The notes below the pieces were generated by a model, which was not told the origin of the DNA, did not search any database, and saw only the letters and a program-made list of their open reading frames with translations. A program made the translations under genes and the position numbers. 64,000 nucleotides of DNA from Plumapathes pennacea (Eukaryota; Cnidaria; Anthozoa; Antipatharia; Myriopathidae), in contig OZ038462.1 of NCBI GenBank assembly GCA_964036295.1, positions 27,393,759 through 27,457,758 on the forward strand, written 5' to 3'. This document shows, piece by piece, positions 24,415 to 34,313 of the stretch (positions are counted from its first letter, which is position 1; every line of letters starts with the position of its first letter).

Positions 24415-25300
24415 AGAAGCTGTTGCTGTCGCTCCTGACTGGATGAGCTGATTGTTTGTGACCGCGGACGCTGAAGCGTTGCGTCTCGGTTTCGAAGTCT
24501 AGGAACCCGGAGTTTGCTGTGTGAAGAGCACATGCTGCTGTCAGATAAAACAAACTGTACATTTAAGAGGGTAAGGATATCCGAAAAATTGGCATTGAAT
24601 AGCCTCAAAAAGGCTACTTGCTCAAAGTTGTGTGGCTATTTCAACAATCGCTGAGAAAGCTTTATATGACGCCACTTTTATTGCCTGTTTCGAATGAGCC
24701 AATGTTATTAAACCGTGAGGAACTGCATATTTATCGTTTGAAGCTGGCTATCCCAAGATACATATGGGGTATTGCTTGGAATGTACACAACTTGGACTTT
24801 AAACTTTGAGATTTACCATGATTTATGTGAAGCTTGGGGTTGTCTACCACAGCTTTGTTCTCAGGAAGTTAATTATAACTGGCAAAGCGTATTGCTTAGA
24901 CATGGTATTAGTGAAAGCAGGCCGAAACAAGGTCATTGAAATTATGCACATGTTTTAGCACTCCAAACTCGACTTCTTTATCAATTTACTGTAGATTTTA
25001 TCGAGACTTTTAAAGACCCATTAGCACTTACCATGATGCACTGCGCTCGCTAAAAAATTCTGGGGCCACAAAAATAAATTTTCTCGTATTTTACAGTACG
25101 TTGCGAAAAATCCTTTGTCATCCGATCATTCGTGGCATGTCTGACCTTTATTTAATTGCAAGGGCTCGATTATGTATCTGGCAGTGTCTTTGTAGTGTTC
25201 TTTTGTGTTATAATTGGTATTCAATCGTTAATTCATTATGGCACCAAAACGATTCTAGACTCCGGCTTTCCTGACGGGTCTTCGAATTCTGGGTCTCGAT
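24415..25300 (+). other. 3' flank of the ABCC gene
   Basis: No gene is recognised. An AATAAA hexamer at 25073-25078, about 660 bp after the ABCC stop, is a candidate polyadenylation signal. The ABCC gene and the minus-strand cysteine-rich gene converge here. Confidence 0.4.
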
Positions 25301-25309
25301 CCTCGCTCA

Positions 25310-25990
25310 TTACATTCTTTGCGTAGTCCAAAGTCCCGTTTCCATTTGATAGAAGGTATAAATAAGAAGCTCGTCCTTCTTTTGAGCAGGAAGACTAGAT
25401 ACAAACGCCTGAAAACGGGAAAGCTTGAGTAAATCAACAGAGAAGATAAATAGCATTTGCTTTGTTTGCAAGTGCCTTATTGTAAAACTCAAGAACGTAC
25501 CTTGATTTCATCCATTGCCTGCTGAAATTCGGCACTGTGACGGTCAAATGCATTGCTTGGCAAATTCTGCGCGTTGGCTCGTTCGATTGCTTCGTTTCTG
25601 CCATTTTTGTATGCAAGTTTTCCCTTGCCGCATCCACATTGTTCACCACATTTTTTGTCGGCATTACGGCATGGGCAACCTGCCGATCGCGCCGTCTTCT
25701 TACTACACTGCAGGTTGTTTTGCACGAACAAGACTGTGGATTCAGAAGTACGGCACGTGAGACCGGAAAACGACAACAAAATATATCATACAAAACAGAA
25801 ATACTTATAAAATACACAAGAAAGATAAATTTCTCACCACTACAGTTTCAGCACGTGTGCCGACTTCGTCTTCATTTGGTTCTGCCGATTCATCCTCGGC
25901 CACGAGAGACCCGTAGCGATTGTATCTAACAGAACCGCTTCTTGGCACTAGCCTGGTAATGTCGATTGACAATTCAGAATCCTCATCCAT
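25310..25990 (-). pseudogene. Cysteine-rich three-exon gene, probably frameshifted
   Basis: Three minus-strand exons are suggested: 25990-25838 (acidic, from an ATG reading MDEDSELSIDITR), 25733-25501 and 25408-25310 (ending in stop). All splice sites fit GT-AG. Exon 1 ends in phase 0. Entering exon 2 in that phase gives the Cys-rich start SCSCKTTC, but the rest of a CXC-like cluster (SKKTARSAGCPCR, then KKCGEQCGCGKGK) is in another frame, and only that second frame continues into exon 3 (AFVSSLPAQKKDELL). The short duplication AGTGTAGT between the two halves looks like a small insertion that broke the frame. A tyrosine also sits where a Cys would be expected (KLAYKN). The family is not recognised with certainty. 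It could be a pseudogene, a polymorphic or mis-assembled allele, or my exon 1 may be wrong. Confidence 0.45.
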
Positions 25991-26159
25991 TTCGTGGTCA
26001 GCTGCCACGATTTCGACCAACTCTCTCACGACTGTAAAGCCTCGCACCGACGTCCGGGTCGTTCCGATGGGGGTGACGTATCATAATAAACAATGCGCGG
26101 TGCATCATGGTAAGTGCTAATGGGTCTTTAATCACGATTTTAAATATGCCTGTTTATGT

Positions 26160-26330
26160 CGGGGTGGTGAAATTTTTGAAGCTTTTCCTGATGCCAGAGT
26201 AAAGAAAAAACAGTGATGCCGGGGTGGTGGATGTCTTGTACGAGGTGAAAATGTTAAAATTAAATTCTGATGCCGGGGTGGTGAGAATTTCAGAAAAATT
26301 TCCTAAAGCCAGAATGATAAAAACTTCAGC
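26160..26330 (+). repeat. Three spaced copies of GATGCCGGGGTGGTG-like phrase
   Basis: The phrase TG(A)TGCCGGGGTGGTG, or TGTCGGGGTGGTG, occurs at about 26158, 26216 and 26270, with AT-rich sequence containing AAAATTT between. It is a short degenerate tandem repeat with no coding signal. Confidence 0.55.
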
Positions 26331-26635
26331 AGAATTTTATCTTGCGGTGTACCACCATGTGACTGCTGCTCAAAACTGAGTGGTGCACAACAATACAATT
26401 TGTTTTACTTCTTCTAGTCTTCTGACTGGATTTCGTTGAGACTCAAACAAAAATACAAGAATATCAATTCTGTAGATGTGCAACAGAACATTCAAGAAAA
26501 GAGCAATCAAAGTATGTGCTGATGAAGTTGGAAATATTTTCCCATTGAAATAAAAGTGCTCCTGCGTTCTTGTTTCGAATTGTCTTGCCGAGAAAAGCGG
26601 GTAACCGTCCGATCACAGCCAGGAATGTTTCAGGA

Positions 26636-26770
26636 CTGTGATCAGATCATGATCAGATATGTTTCCATATTATGGTCGATCATGGTCAGATAAATTGTTT
26701 CTGGACTACAATTGATCATGGTCAAATATGTTTCAGGACTATGATTGATCATGGTCAGATATATCTCCGA
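26636..26770 (+). repeat. Minisatellite of ~31-35-bp units (GATCATGGTCAGATAT)
   Basis: About four units contain GATCATGGTCAGATAT or a close variant followed by GTTTC..GACTA..ATT. The GATCATGGTC word is itself nearly palindromic. No gene overlaps. Confidence 0.75.
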
Positions 26771-27694
26771 CCCAGAGGGAAGGGGGGTGGGTACTCCCAT
26801 ATATTTCCTACATAGGGAGGTTCTGCCCGATAGGGTATTGTTTTCTGGGTCCTCTGTCTTATACATGGTATAAAATAAACAGGGCTACCTCCCAGAAGAT
26901 CTCCTCCTCCCCTCCCCCCTCCACCACATTTTTGGCACAATTTCTTCGCATGCTTCTGTGGAAATGTGTGCAATGCAGGCTGACTTATCTCTGGTTTGAA
27001 TAGGGTAAATTTTGGTCTGGTTTTGAACAGGGTCACAAATTTGAGCACTGTGTCTTAGACAGGACATACATACAGAAACAAGAGCATGTCACCTGCACAG
27101 TAGCCAATAATTTATTATTTCTCAGGCAAATGCTGATCTCTACTGTAACCCTCCACTCAGAGCTCACATGCAAAATATATAATTCTCCCAACATTCAAGA
27201 TCAACATTTATGAGTGATAAAGTGAGAATCGGCAGCCAACTCAGTAAATGTTAAAGATGAACTTACCATTCCACTAGCTTTGTTGGAGCACAGGCTTGTA
27301 AGACCTTGACAAATATTGCTCAAAGTAGTCCTTAACCTCTCTCCCAACATATGAGAATGCCAAGACCAAATTTGTTCAACTTCAGTCCCTTCATATCAAC
27401 TTGTCCACCTCTTCAGAGAATGTGTCACATGTCAAATCAGCAGCACTTCTTAAAATAACATTGAAGAGGGTAGACTATATACCCTACCAAAACAAACAAA
27501 CAGAAAAGATTTAGTCAGGAGACACATATACATAATCTATATTTCTTTATAAATTATACTAAATGTTCAAACAGACTTATAAACAGTTACTGATCAGAAT
27601 TGGTACACCAGTGAGTGACACAAGTGAGAACAAAGCATTGTTTGACTTTTTATGTTACAGTTAAGAAATATAAAACATGTGCCATATTTACATA
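26771..27694. other. Gene-free stretch with a dispersed repeat fragment
   Basis: The first 300 bp contain GGTACTCCCATATATTTCC and GGTCTGGTTTTGAACAGGG. These phrases resemble those in the block at about 56240-56490 (GGAGTACTCCCCC, GGTCTGAAATAGGGT), so this is probably the same repeat family in another orientation or state. Nothing is recognised in the remaining 600 bp. Confidence 0.4.
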
Positions 27695-27827
27695 GCCTGA
27701 TGCAAACATGAGGGGGAGTTTGGGAGAACTCGCAAGTTGGTGCAAACCCGAGCCGCCACCACAAGGGTTTTACAGAAAAACGTTTGAGTTCTCCCAAACA
27801 ACGACACTCGAGTGTTTTGCATCAGGC
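27695..27827. mobile_element. Small TIR element (GCCTGATGCAAA ends)
   Basis: The ends are inverted copies: GCCTGATGCAAA at 27695 and TTTTGCATCAGGC ending at 27827. Inside, TTTGGGAGAACTC (left) and GAGTTCTCCCAAA (right) are also inverted matches. At about 133 bp and without an open frame, it fits a non-autonomous MITE. The flanks share CAT close to both ends, but a target-site duplication is not certain. Confidence 0.7.
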
Positions 27828-28630
27828 CATGGGCAGAAATTCGGGATTTCACAAGATGACCGCCGAGCATGCACAGAGCGTAATTGACCAGTTTTTAAAC
27901 ATGGCGTCCGTAATAAGGACTCAAAGTAAATACAGTATTTGAATGTTAAAATATATCACTTTCACCAGAAGAAGTTCCTTTTGCCAACATCTAGAAATGC
28001 TGCCTGATTCATCAACTTCAACTCCTGGAAATTTCAGGCTAAAATATTACTCGCACATATTACCTTGGTTCCTTTCGCCTCTGATTGAGATCCTTATCTT
28101 CTCCATTCATGCTCTTACAAAAGGCATCACATTTCGTTCATGACACTATCTCGAAGCCGTGTAACTTCGATCCTGTGTTTGTGCGGTTACTGTACGATAA
28201 ATATCGACCTTTTGTTTGTCGTTTTATGCCGTTTTCGAGGTAATTAAGGCCTGGGAAGTGACTTCCATGTTCATATCCACTTCCAGATGCAATTAAGAGG
28301 TTTGATCGGTTCGCAAAAGCCATAATATGTCGTCGATCGGCTGTTTTGAGTATAAAGTGTCCATAGACAGCGCCATTTTATTTACTGATGTGAGATACCG
28401 CTGTCCTGCAGTATTTCAGTCACAAAATGTCCGAGTGAGGCCATAGGACCCCTGAGTTTTCGGAATATTTCCGACTTTACGATGACGTCACACGAAACCA
28501 TAATTCGGAAAAACAAGATGGCAGACATGCGAGCGCCACAGCGACAAAATATAAAAAACCAGAGGGGTGGGGTTGGGATTTTGATGACATCTCTAACTGA
28601 GCTGTCAACAGTCCCGGTTTTATTCAATAT
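27828..28630. other. Stretch without a confident gene
   Basis: A 61-codon ATG-initiated minus-strand frame at 28138-28323 looks fairly coding-like but has no domain, no splice partner and no neighbour to explain it. ATGGCG words near 27900, 28376 (minus) and 28508 resemble translation-start contexts but do not lead into long frames. No call is made. Confidence 0.35.
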
Positions 28631-29004
28631 TAGGGACTTCAAGCACCAGGACGGCAACGGCAACGGCAACGGCAACGTCGGTGAAACAATAGAAATAATA
28701 GCAGAAGACAAAAGGAGCACGTGAATATCTGAAATTGATCTGATCTCGGGGTCGTCGTGAGCTCCGGCGTGCGACTTTAAATGCTTCTTTCTTACGTTGG
28801 TATCAGAACGTGGACAGCATTTCGAGAAATTACTACAGTCGTTCTTCTCAGTAGGAGATGATGAATGCAATAGAACCTCGGCAAAAACGGAGCAAATTCA
28901 GCAACCTAAGAATAGGCAAAGTTACAAAGACGTAAGGAATATGGACGGACTTTTTTCTGGTTCCTCGTGTTGCCGTCGCCGTCCTAGTTTGCTTAAAGTC
29001 CCTA
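28631..29004. mobile_element. TIR element, 374 bp (TAGGGACTT ends)
   Basis: The left end TAGGGACTTCAAGCA is matched, inverted, by the right end TGCTTAAAGTCCCTA. The match continues inward as AGGACGGC.ACGGC on the left and GCCGTCGCCGTCCT on the right, and the left side carries an extra run of GGCAAC words. The interior has no transposase-like frame, so it is a non-autonomous DNA element. Overlapping open frames on both strands owe their length to the GGCAAC run. The target-site duplication is unclear. Confidence 0.75.
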
Positions 29005-30079
29005 TTTATTGCTGAAAACCTAGCATAGTATCCTTCTTTCTAAAAAGTCGCGGCAGAATAGATATGCGCGTCAAAAGGCACCTGTGCGAGCCTGCTTCTA
29101 CCGCTGACCGTCCCTCTTGTGTGCCTATGCTATGCCAACACGGCAAGTGTTTTATATTTCTTTTATAAAATAAACTACAGTTACGCCAATTACGCAAAAT
29201 ACGTCTATTTTACGTCACACACGTCATGTCCAAATGCACCTTGGGTGGCCTCGCTTCCAGGGCCGTGGGACTTCAGTTCCAGGGCCTTCGCAACAGACAG
29301 TTTGTAACACAAAAGTTCAACGGGATTTGCTTCTTTTCTTATTTTATTTGCTCCTTCTACGCTATAACGGATAAACATGACAAATATTTATCGCATTGCG
29401 GAGTCCATCAGGGGCCACAGTTTACAGTCACGTGACGACCGGGTCTGCGTAATGAAAGTATGAGTTGTTATCAGGAGAAGTGGAGACAACGGAGTAAATA
29501 AGAATGAAGAAGAAGAAGAAAAACTGAGAACGAGGCTAAGAAGAAGGCGAGGAAAAAAAAGACTAGATAAAGAAACAGAAAAAGAAAAAAAACGGAGCCA
29601 GTGTTACCTTTACTGAACGTAAACCGCCATAATTTCGGCAGAACCAACGTTTCCTATATCGTGACGAGAACAATGATATATGTATCAGTTTAGAAAATTA
29701 ATAGTCAGAAGAAGCAGCAACGGTACAATTGATAAAAAAAGAGAAAATGTTTTAAGACGGGTTTACAATCAAAATATAGAACTTTAAATTACAAGCTTAA
29801 AAAAATACTGGGAGATTGGTTGTATAAAGTCTATGATAAACTTCTACCAAAGAAACTGTGAGTAAATGCACATCTGTTCAATACATTCTTTGTATTTAAG
29901 CAATATAGCACACGTTTCCAGCAATATGAACACTTGCATGGGATGTTATGAGAACGCGAGAAAACTTTTTCGAATGTTCTCACAACGTCCCAAGTGTTTA
30001 TATAAGAGTACAAAGACATAGGATAGCGTGTTATATTGCTTAAATATAGTACTGTGTTTTTTCCCTAATTTGCGCTAGC
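29005..30079. other. Stretch without a gene; purine-rich tract
   Basis: Nothing coding is recognised. An A/G-rich tract (GAAGAAGAAG and related words) lies at about 29505-29595. The right end is the 3' flank of the minus-strand fibrinogen-like gene. Confidence 0.4.
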
Positions 30080-33000
30080 CTATGAACATTTCAATCTGTA
30101 TACCATACCGTATACGTTCCAGTTTGTGTATGTCTTTGCTTTACTGTAGATGACAGTTGGATACGGAAATCTCTTCTCCCAGGAACATGCATTTCCTGAC
30201 ATCTCAAACCAGCCCGCATCCGCGTGACAGCCGCCATAGTTTCTGTTGATAAAGAAGAAGCGCTTATTCCGACCGTCTCCCGATACCGAAAAGTAGTTTT
30301 TACGTTCGGTTTTTACGTCCGTGTAGGGTGAGCTCAACAGTCTTGCAGCAGTAAACCAGTTCAGGTAGCTGGACGTCTTGCCGTTGAACTTCATGACGAG
30401 TTTTTCCCTTCCTCCTGTGTAGAGGACAACTTTGACCTGAAGAAAATCAAACGAGAAACAAACCGTACAGTTTCTTTAGGTGTCTCCAAAAAGCAGTACA
30501 ATCACCAGGGGCGGATCCTTGCAGGAGAAAATCAGGCCGGTTTCCAAATGTGCGAGCGCCAAAGGCTCGAGCTTCTACAGCGAAATGTTTTTGAGATCGG
30601 GCTCTCCAAACGTCATTTTCAGAGGCCGGGAACTAAATTTCAAATTTTGACCGGTTTCCGTAAACCAGTGTAAAGCGGTCTGGATCCGCTTCTGAGTTAT
30701 GCCAAAAAAGCCTTAAAGGGTAAGCATTTGTCCGAATTGTCTCATCCCATCTGCTAGAACAAATGAACCGGCGCAGGAACTCACATAAGAGGGGTTAAAT
30801 TTCTTCCAGTTTGCGTCCAAAACGATCCTGTTCTTGTAATGACTATTGAACTTGTTTGTGATGCTCATGGCGTCGACCACGTGTTCGTTGCCTGGAGTCG
30901 TTGACTTGTACGCTGCCAGGACGTCTTGACTATTTCCGCTGACCATCTTAAACGCCAGGGTGTATCCTGGAAAAAGATTAGTTAGTTCGAACGTAGAACG
31001 TGGCTAAGAACGTGTTGCATCGTTCCAACCGATTTGCAGAACAAAGTACTGGGCAAGGTAGCTGTTCAGTTGGTAGCCCTGAAATTGAGCCGGTCAAATA
31101 AGATATTTACCAGGAGTCGCGCAACATCTTTATAACACTCTGATTGGCTAACACTGTTGTTATGTAAGAAACGTTTGAAAACAAACGGCCCAAAAAGAGC
31201 AACCAACTAGCAGCCCGGCATGCAATGAAAATGTTCTGAGGAGATTTTAGTAATCTGATTTACCAGTTTTGTGTATAAGTTAAACGGCCATGTTAATTTA
31301 CGTACCGCCCGATTTCATGTCACAGTAAACCTGGAAAGGATCGGCTTCCCCTGCAAAGTGAAGGAACATTCAGTACAAACAACGTGCACCCTCAAACAAA
31401 AGTTGAATTGGTATATTTGCATACCCGGCCATTCAAGCCACCTTGCATGAAACTCGGATTCAGGAGGTTCGTGTTCCGATAATAAATCATCCAGATTTCT
31501 ACGAGCAGTTTACAGCCAATTGGGTCAAAAAGTCCTAAAATTATTCGCTGGGCAACAACTGAATATGTAAAGTGCTAACTGACTATAAGAGATTTCGCAC
31601 TTACAACTGAACTTGATCCAAAAGATTCCGTTCTCTACGTGGCCTTGTCTTGCCCCCAGGATGTCTTTGCACGAGTGCCCAGGATTTTCTTCAGATCCTC
31701 TAGGCCCTGCAGCTCTGTTGTCCTTCTCTTTCACAAACACAGCCAGCACGTCAGCAACGCCAACGCTCTCTGTGCAAGCAGCAATGAAATCAGGGAACGG
31801 CAGACACGTTAGATTCCTTCCTCTATTGTGTTCTATTTGAAGGGCTGCATTGTACACTACGCTACACAACAGTCCGGTCAACCCTGACACCACTACACCA
31901 CATTATACTAAATATACATTATAACAACATGTCCACACTATTTCACGTACACAACGCACAACACAAACACATACTTCACCACACTACATGTGAGACTAGA
32001 CTGGACTGGACAACATTTCAGTGCACAACACCACACTATAGCACACCGAGCTCCAGTGACACCACCCACTACTATATACTGGGACAATGTACTCTACTAA
32101 ATTATACGGTATAAGCTATCTACAGACCGTGCGCTACACTCCCATGATTACACCACGCCATACCACCGGCCACTGGAGTAGACTAGACTAGATTGTCTAC
32201 TACACTAGAGTATAGACCACTCTATGCTAAACTCATGGATCACCCGATACTATGCTACAGTTTTCTGACACTACAGCACCGGCACTATATAGTTGTACTA
32301 TATAATATCTATTACATCACACCCGGCTACGCCAAAGTAAAAGACATGTAACATGCCACATGATAGTCGCTTAAAAATAGCACACACACACACACAAACA
32401 AAATGGAAATGCTAACATTGAGACGCCGTGTACACATAGTTGCGCATGCACCGCCGATACCTGCTCTGTTCCAGTTAATGTAGGTCTTTTTCTTGCTGTA
32501 GAGTATCGCTGGCCAGGGTCCATGCGCTTTTTCCCAGTTACACGCCTTCCCAGTTGTAACAAGCCAACCTGCATCTTTGTGGCACCCGCCATAGTTTCTG
32601 TTGATGAAGAAATCGCGACACAACGGATGACAGCCTCCTTTGATTGAGAAGTAGTTTTTAGGCTGGTACTTCAGGTCTGGCCACGGGGAACCCGTCAGTT
32701 TTGAGGCGGAGAACCAGTTCAGGTAGTCCGAGGATTTACCCAAGAATTTGGCGTCGAAACGGAGAGAAAGCAGTTCATGGCCACTTTTAAAGAGGACAAC
32801 TTTGACCTAGAAGAGTAATTAAAATAGTTATGGATCAGTTTACTAAAGCTCTTCTGTGAGAAATCTCATTTTCATACTTCAAAATACCAAAAACGTGAAG
32901 TTCCTCTCAAAAACAACGTGAGCATTTCCGTCAAAATGTTTTTAACATTAAGGCTTTCATTTGAGTGGTCACACCCGCTTAGGTGTTATTGACAGCTCAG

Positions 33001-34313
33001 GAGTTGGAAGTGAACCCTGCTCTTAGAATGTACATTAAGTCCATTTGAGTGGTCACAACTTTACATTCCTTTGGCAGTTCTTTCAGTTCAAACGGCCCAA
33101 GTCAAATTCACCCCGATTGTCAGCCAGACACACGGGTCTGTCGGATCCTCAGTCGTTCTCTCTTAAAGCCGTAAACATTAAAAATACATATCAGACTCAG
33201 TTTACCATAGACGGATCAAACTTTGCAAAGTTTTCCTTCAACATGATCCTGTTCTTGTAGTGCTTTTCCTTATAGCGGTTCGTTAGGTCCAAGGCTTCTT
33301 TCACACCTTCAGCGCTTGTCTTGTCAGAACTGTACGTCGGGTAAATGTCTTTGTTGTTTCCTGCTACAGCTTTGAAGACCATTGTGTAGCCTAAAAGCCG
33401 TATAAAAAGTTAACTTTGAACAAAACAGTGGCTAAGTTTCAAATTCAGTATATTTAGGGCGGCAGTCATGAGCAAAGTGAGTGCGATCGCTCTTCCGCTG
33501 TCGTTGGCCGTGGCTCTCCATGACACGTGCGCGATGTGACCAATAAGAAAACAGGCTCCGGGCTCAATGATCGGAAACAAAATAAATAAATTGTAATTGG
33601 TCTGCGTCAGTCACGTGTTTTCTCTCCAGCAACTCTGAGTGGTTGACAAGCGCTAGCTTTTGTACCTTTGTTATGATTTAGCGGTAGTACAAAGGCCACA
33701 GCTGAGAGCCGTGTTATAATATAAATCCGGTGCAGTGACACTTACCTCCCGCTTCCATGTCGCAGTAAACCTGGAACCCCGAATCCGCTTCCCCTGTAGG
33801 GTAATAGAGATCACTATATTTATGAAATTATTAGACAGATTAACAACGAGGAATAAAACTTTTGCCCCTGCACGACTGACGACCAGCAACCTCATCGCCC
33901 GATCACTGACTCATTCGAGTTCTTATTTTCCTTGTCACTGCTTCTCTCACTCGATGAGTTCAATGCGATCTGATAGGTCGACACGCACCTTTCACCCTGA
34001 TGTAGTAAAGGCCATTGTGCAGTTTGGTTTTGCTGTTCTCCAAGATATGCTGGCAAGAAAACCCGGGCCTTTCTTTGCTTCCTAGCTCGCCTTCATACTG
34101 CAGGGCGGACCACTCTCTGCCGTTACAAACCATAAGTTTACCATTAGCGTACTTTAGGGAGCCCTCATTTTTGATACTGCAAGCACAGTGATGTTTTCCC
34201 ACGTTGTACATATGGTACATAGTTTCCTCGTTATCGCACCATGCTTCTGGGATCGAAGAGCCGCCATGAACGAACACCCAAAAGGCGCTAACAAACAACA
34301 CGATGTACTGCAT
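30080..34313 (-). CDS. Secreted protein with two fibrinogen-like (FReD-like) repeats, eight exons
   Basis: Exons on the minus strand: 34313-33989, 33793-33746, 33390-33206, 32806-32461, 31769-31605, 31350-31306, 30966-30785 and 30436-30080. All fit GT-AG, phases agree, and the sum is 550 residues. The N-terminus MQYIVLFVSAFWVFVHGGSS is a clear signal peptide. Each repeat starts with a Pro-Gly-x-Ser-Cys motif (PGFSCQHIL, PGHSCKDIL), then a Gly-(L/I)-(Y/F)-(Y/W)-I strand, then FQVYCDM plus GY, as in fibrinogen C-terminal domains. Each ends in a cnidarian-type half with FFINRNYGGCH, D-A-G-W and a Cys before W-E-K. The usual FReD calcium site and C-terminal Gly-Trp-Trp motif are not apparent, so the assignment is to a divergent relative; a lectin-like or matrix role is possible but inferred. 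Exon lengths and phases repeat between the halves, showing internal duplication. The second repeat stops shortly after the point where the first is spliced onward. Confidence 0.8.
30596..30705 (+). repeat. Dispersed repeat, copy 2 (partner at 22391-22515)
   Basis: It carries the same ordered landmarks as the ABCC-intron copy: TCCAAACGTCATTTT, GGAACTAAATT, TTTCCGTAAAC and TGGATCCGC. It lies in the last intron of the fibrinogen-like gene. Confidence 0.6.
31870..32340 (+). repeat. CACTA/CTACAC-rich simple sequence in an intron
   Basis: About 450 bp of irregular CA- and CTA-rich words fill the intron between exons 4 and 5 of the fibrinogen-like gene. A pure CA run is nearby at about 32382-32395. 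It has no coding capacity. Confidence 0.6.
32949..33062 (+). repeat. Copy of the GAGTGGTCACA repeat family
   Basis: It contains GGCTTTCATTTGAGTGGTC, CAGGAGTTGGAAGTGAA and CTTAGAATGTAC, in the same order as the tandem units at 6012-6300. It lies in an intron of the fibrinogen-like gene, between exons 3 and 4. Confidence 0.7.

Noticed and set aside
28382-28870. 162-codon minus-strand frame
   Set aside because: It spans most of the TIR element at 28631-29004 and its flank; its Leu/Pro run is the GGCAAC tract read backwards.
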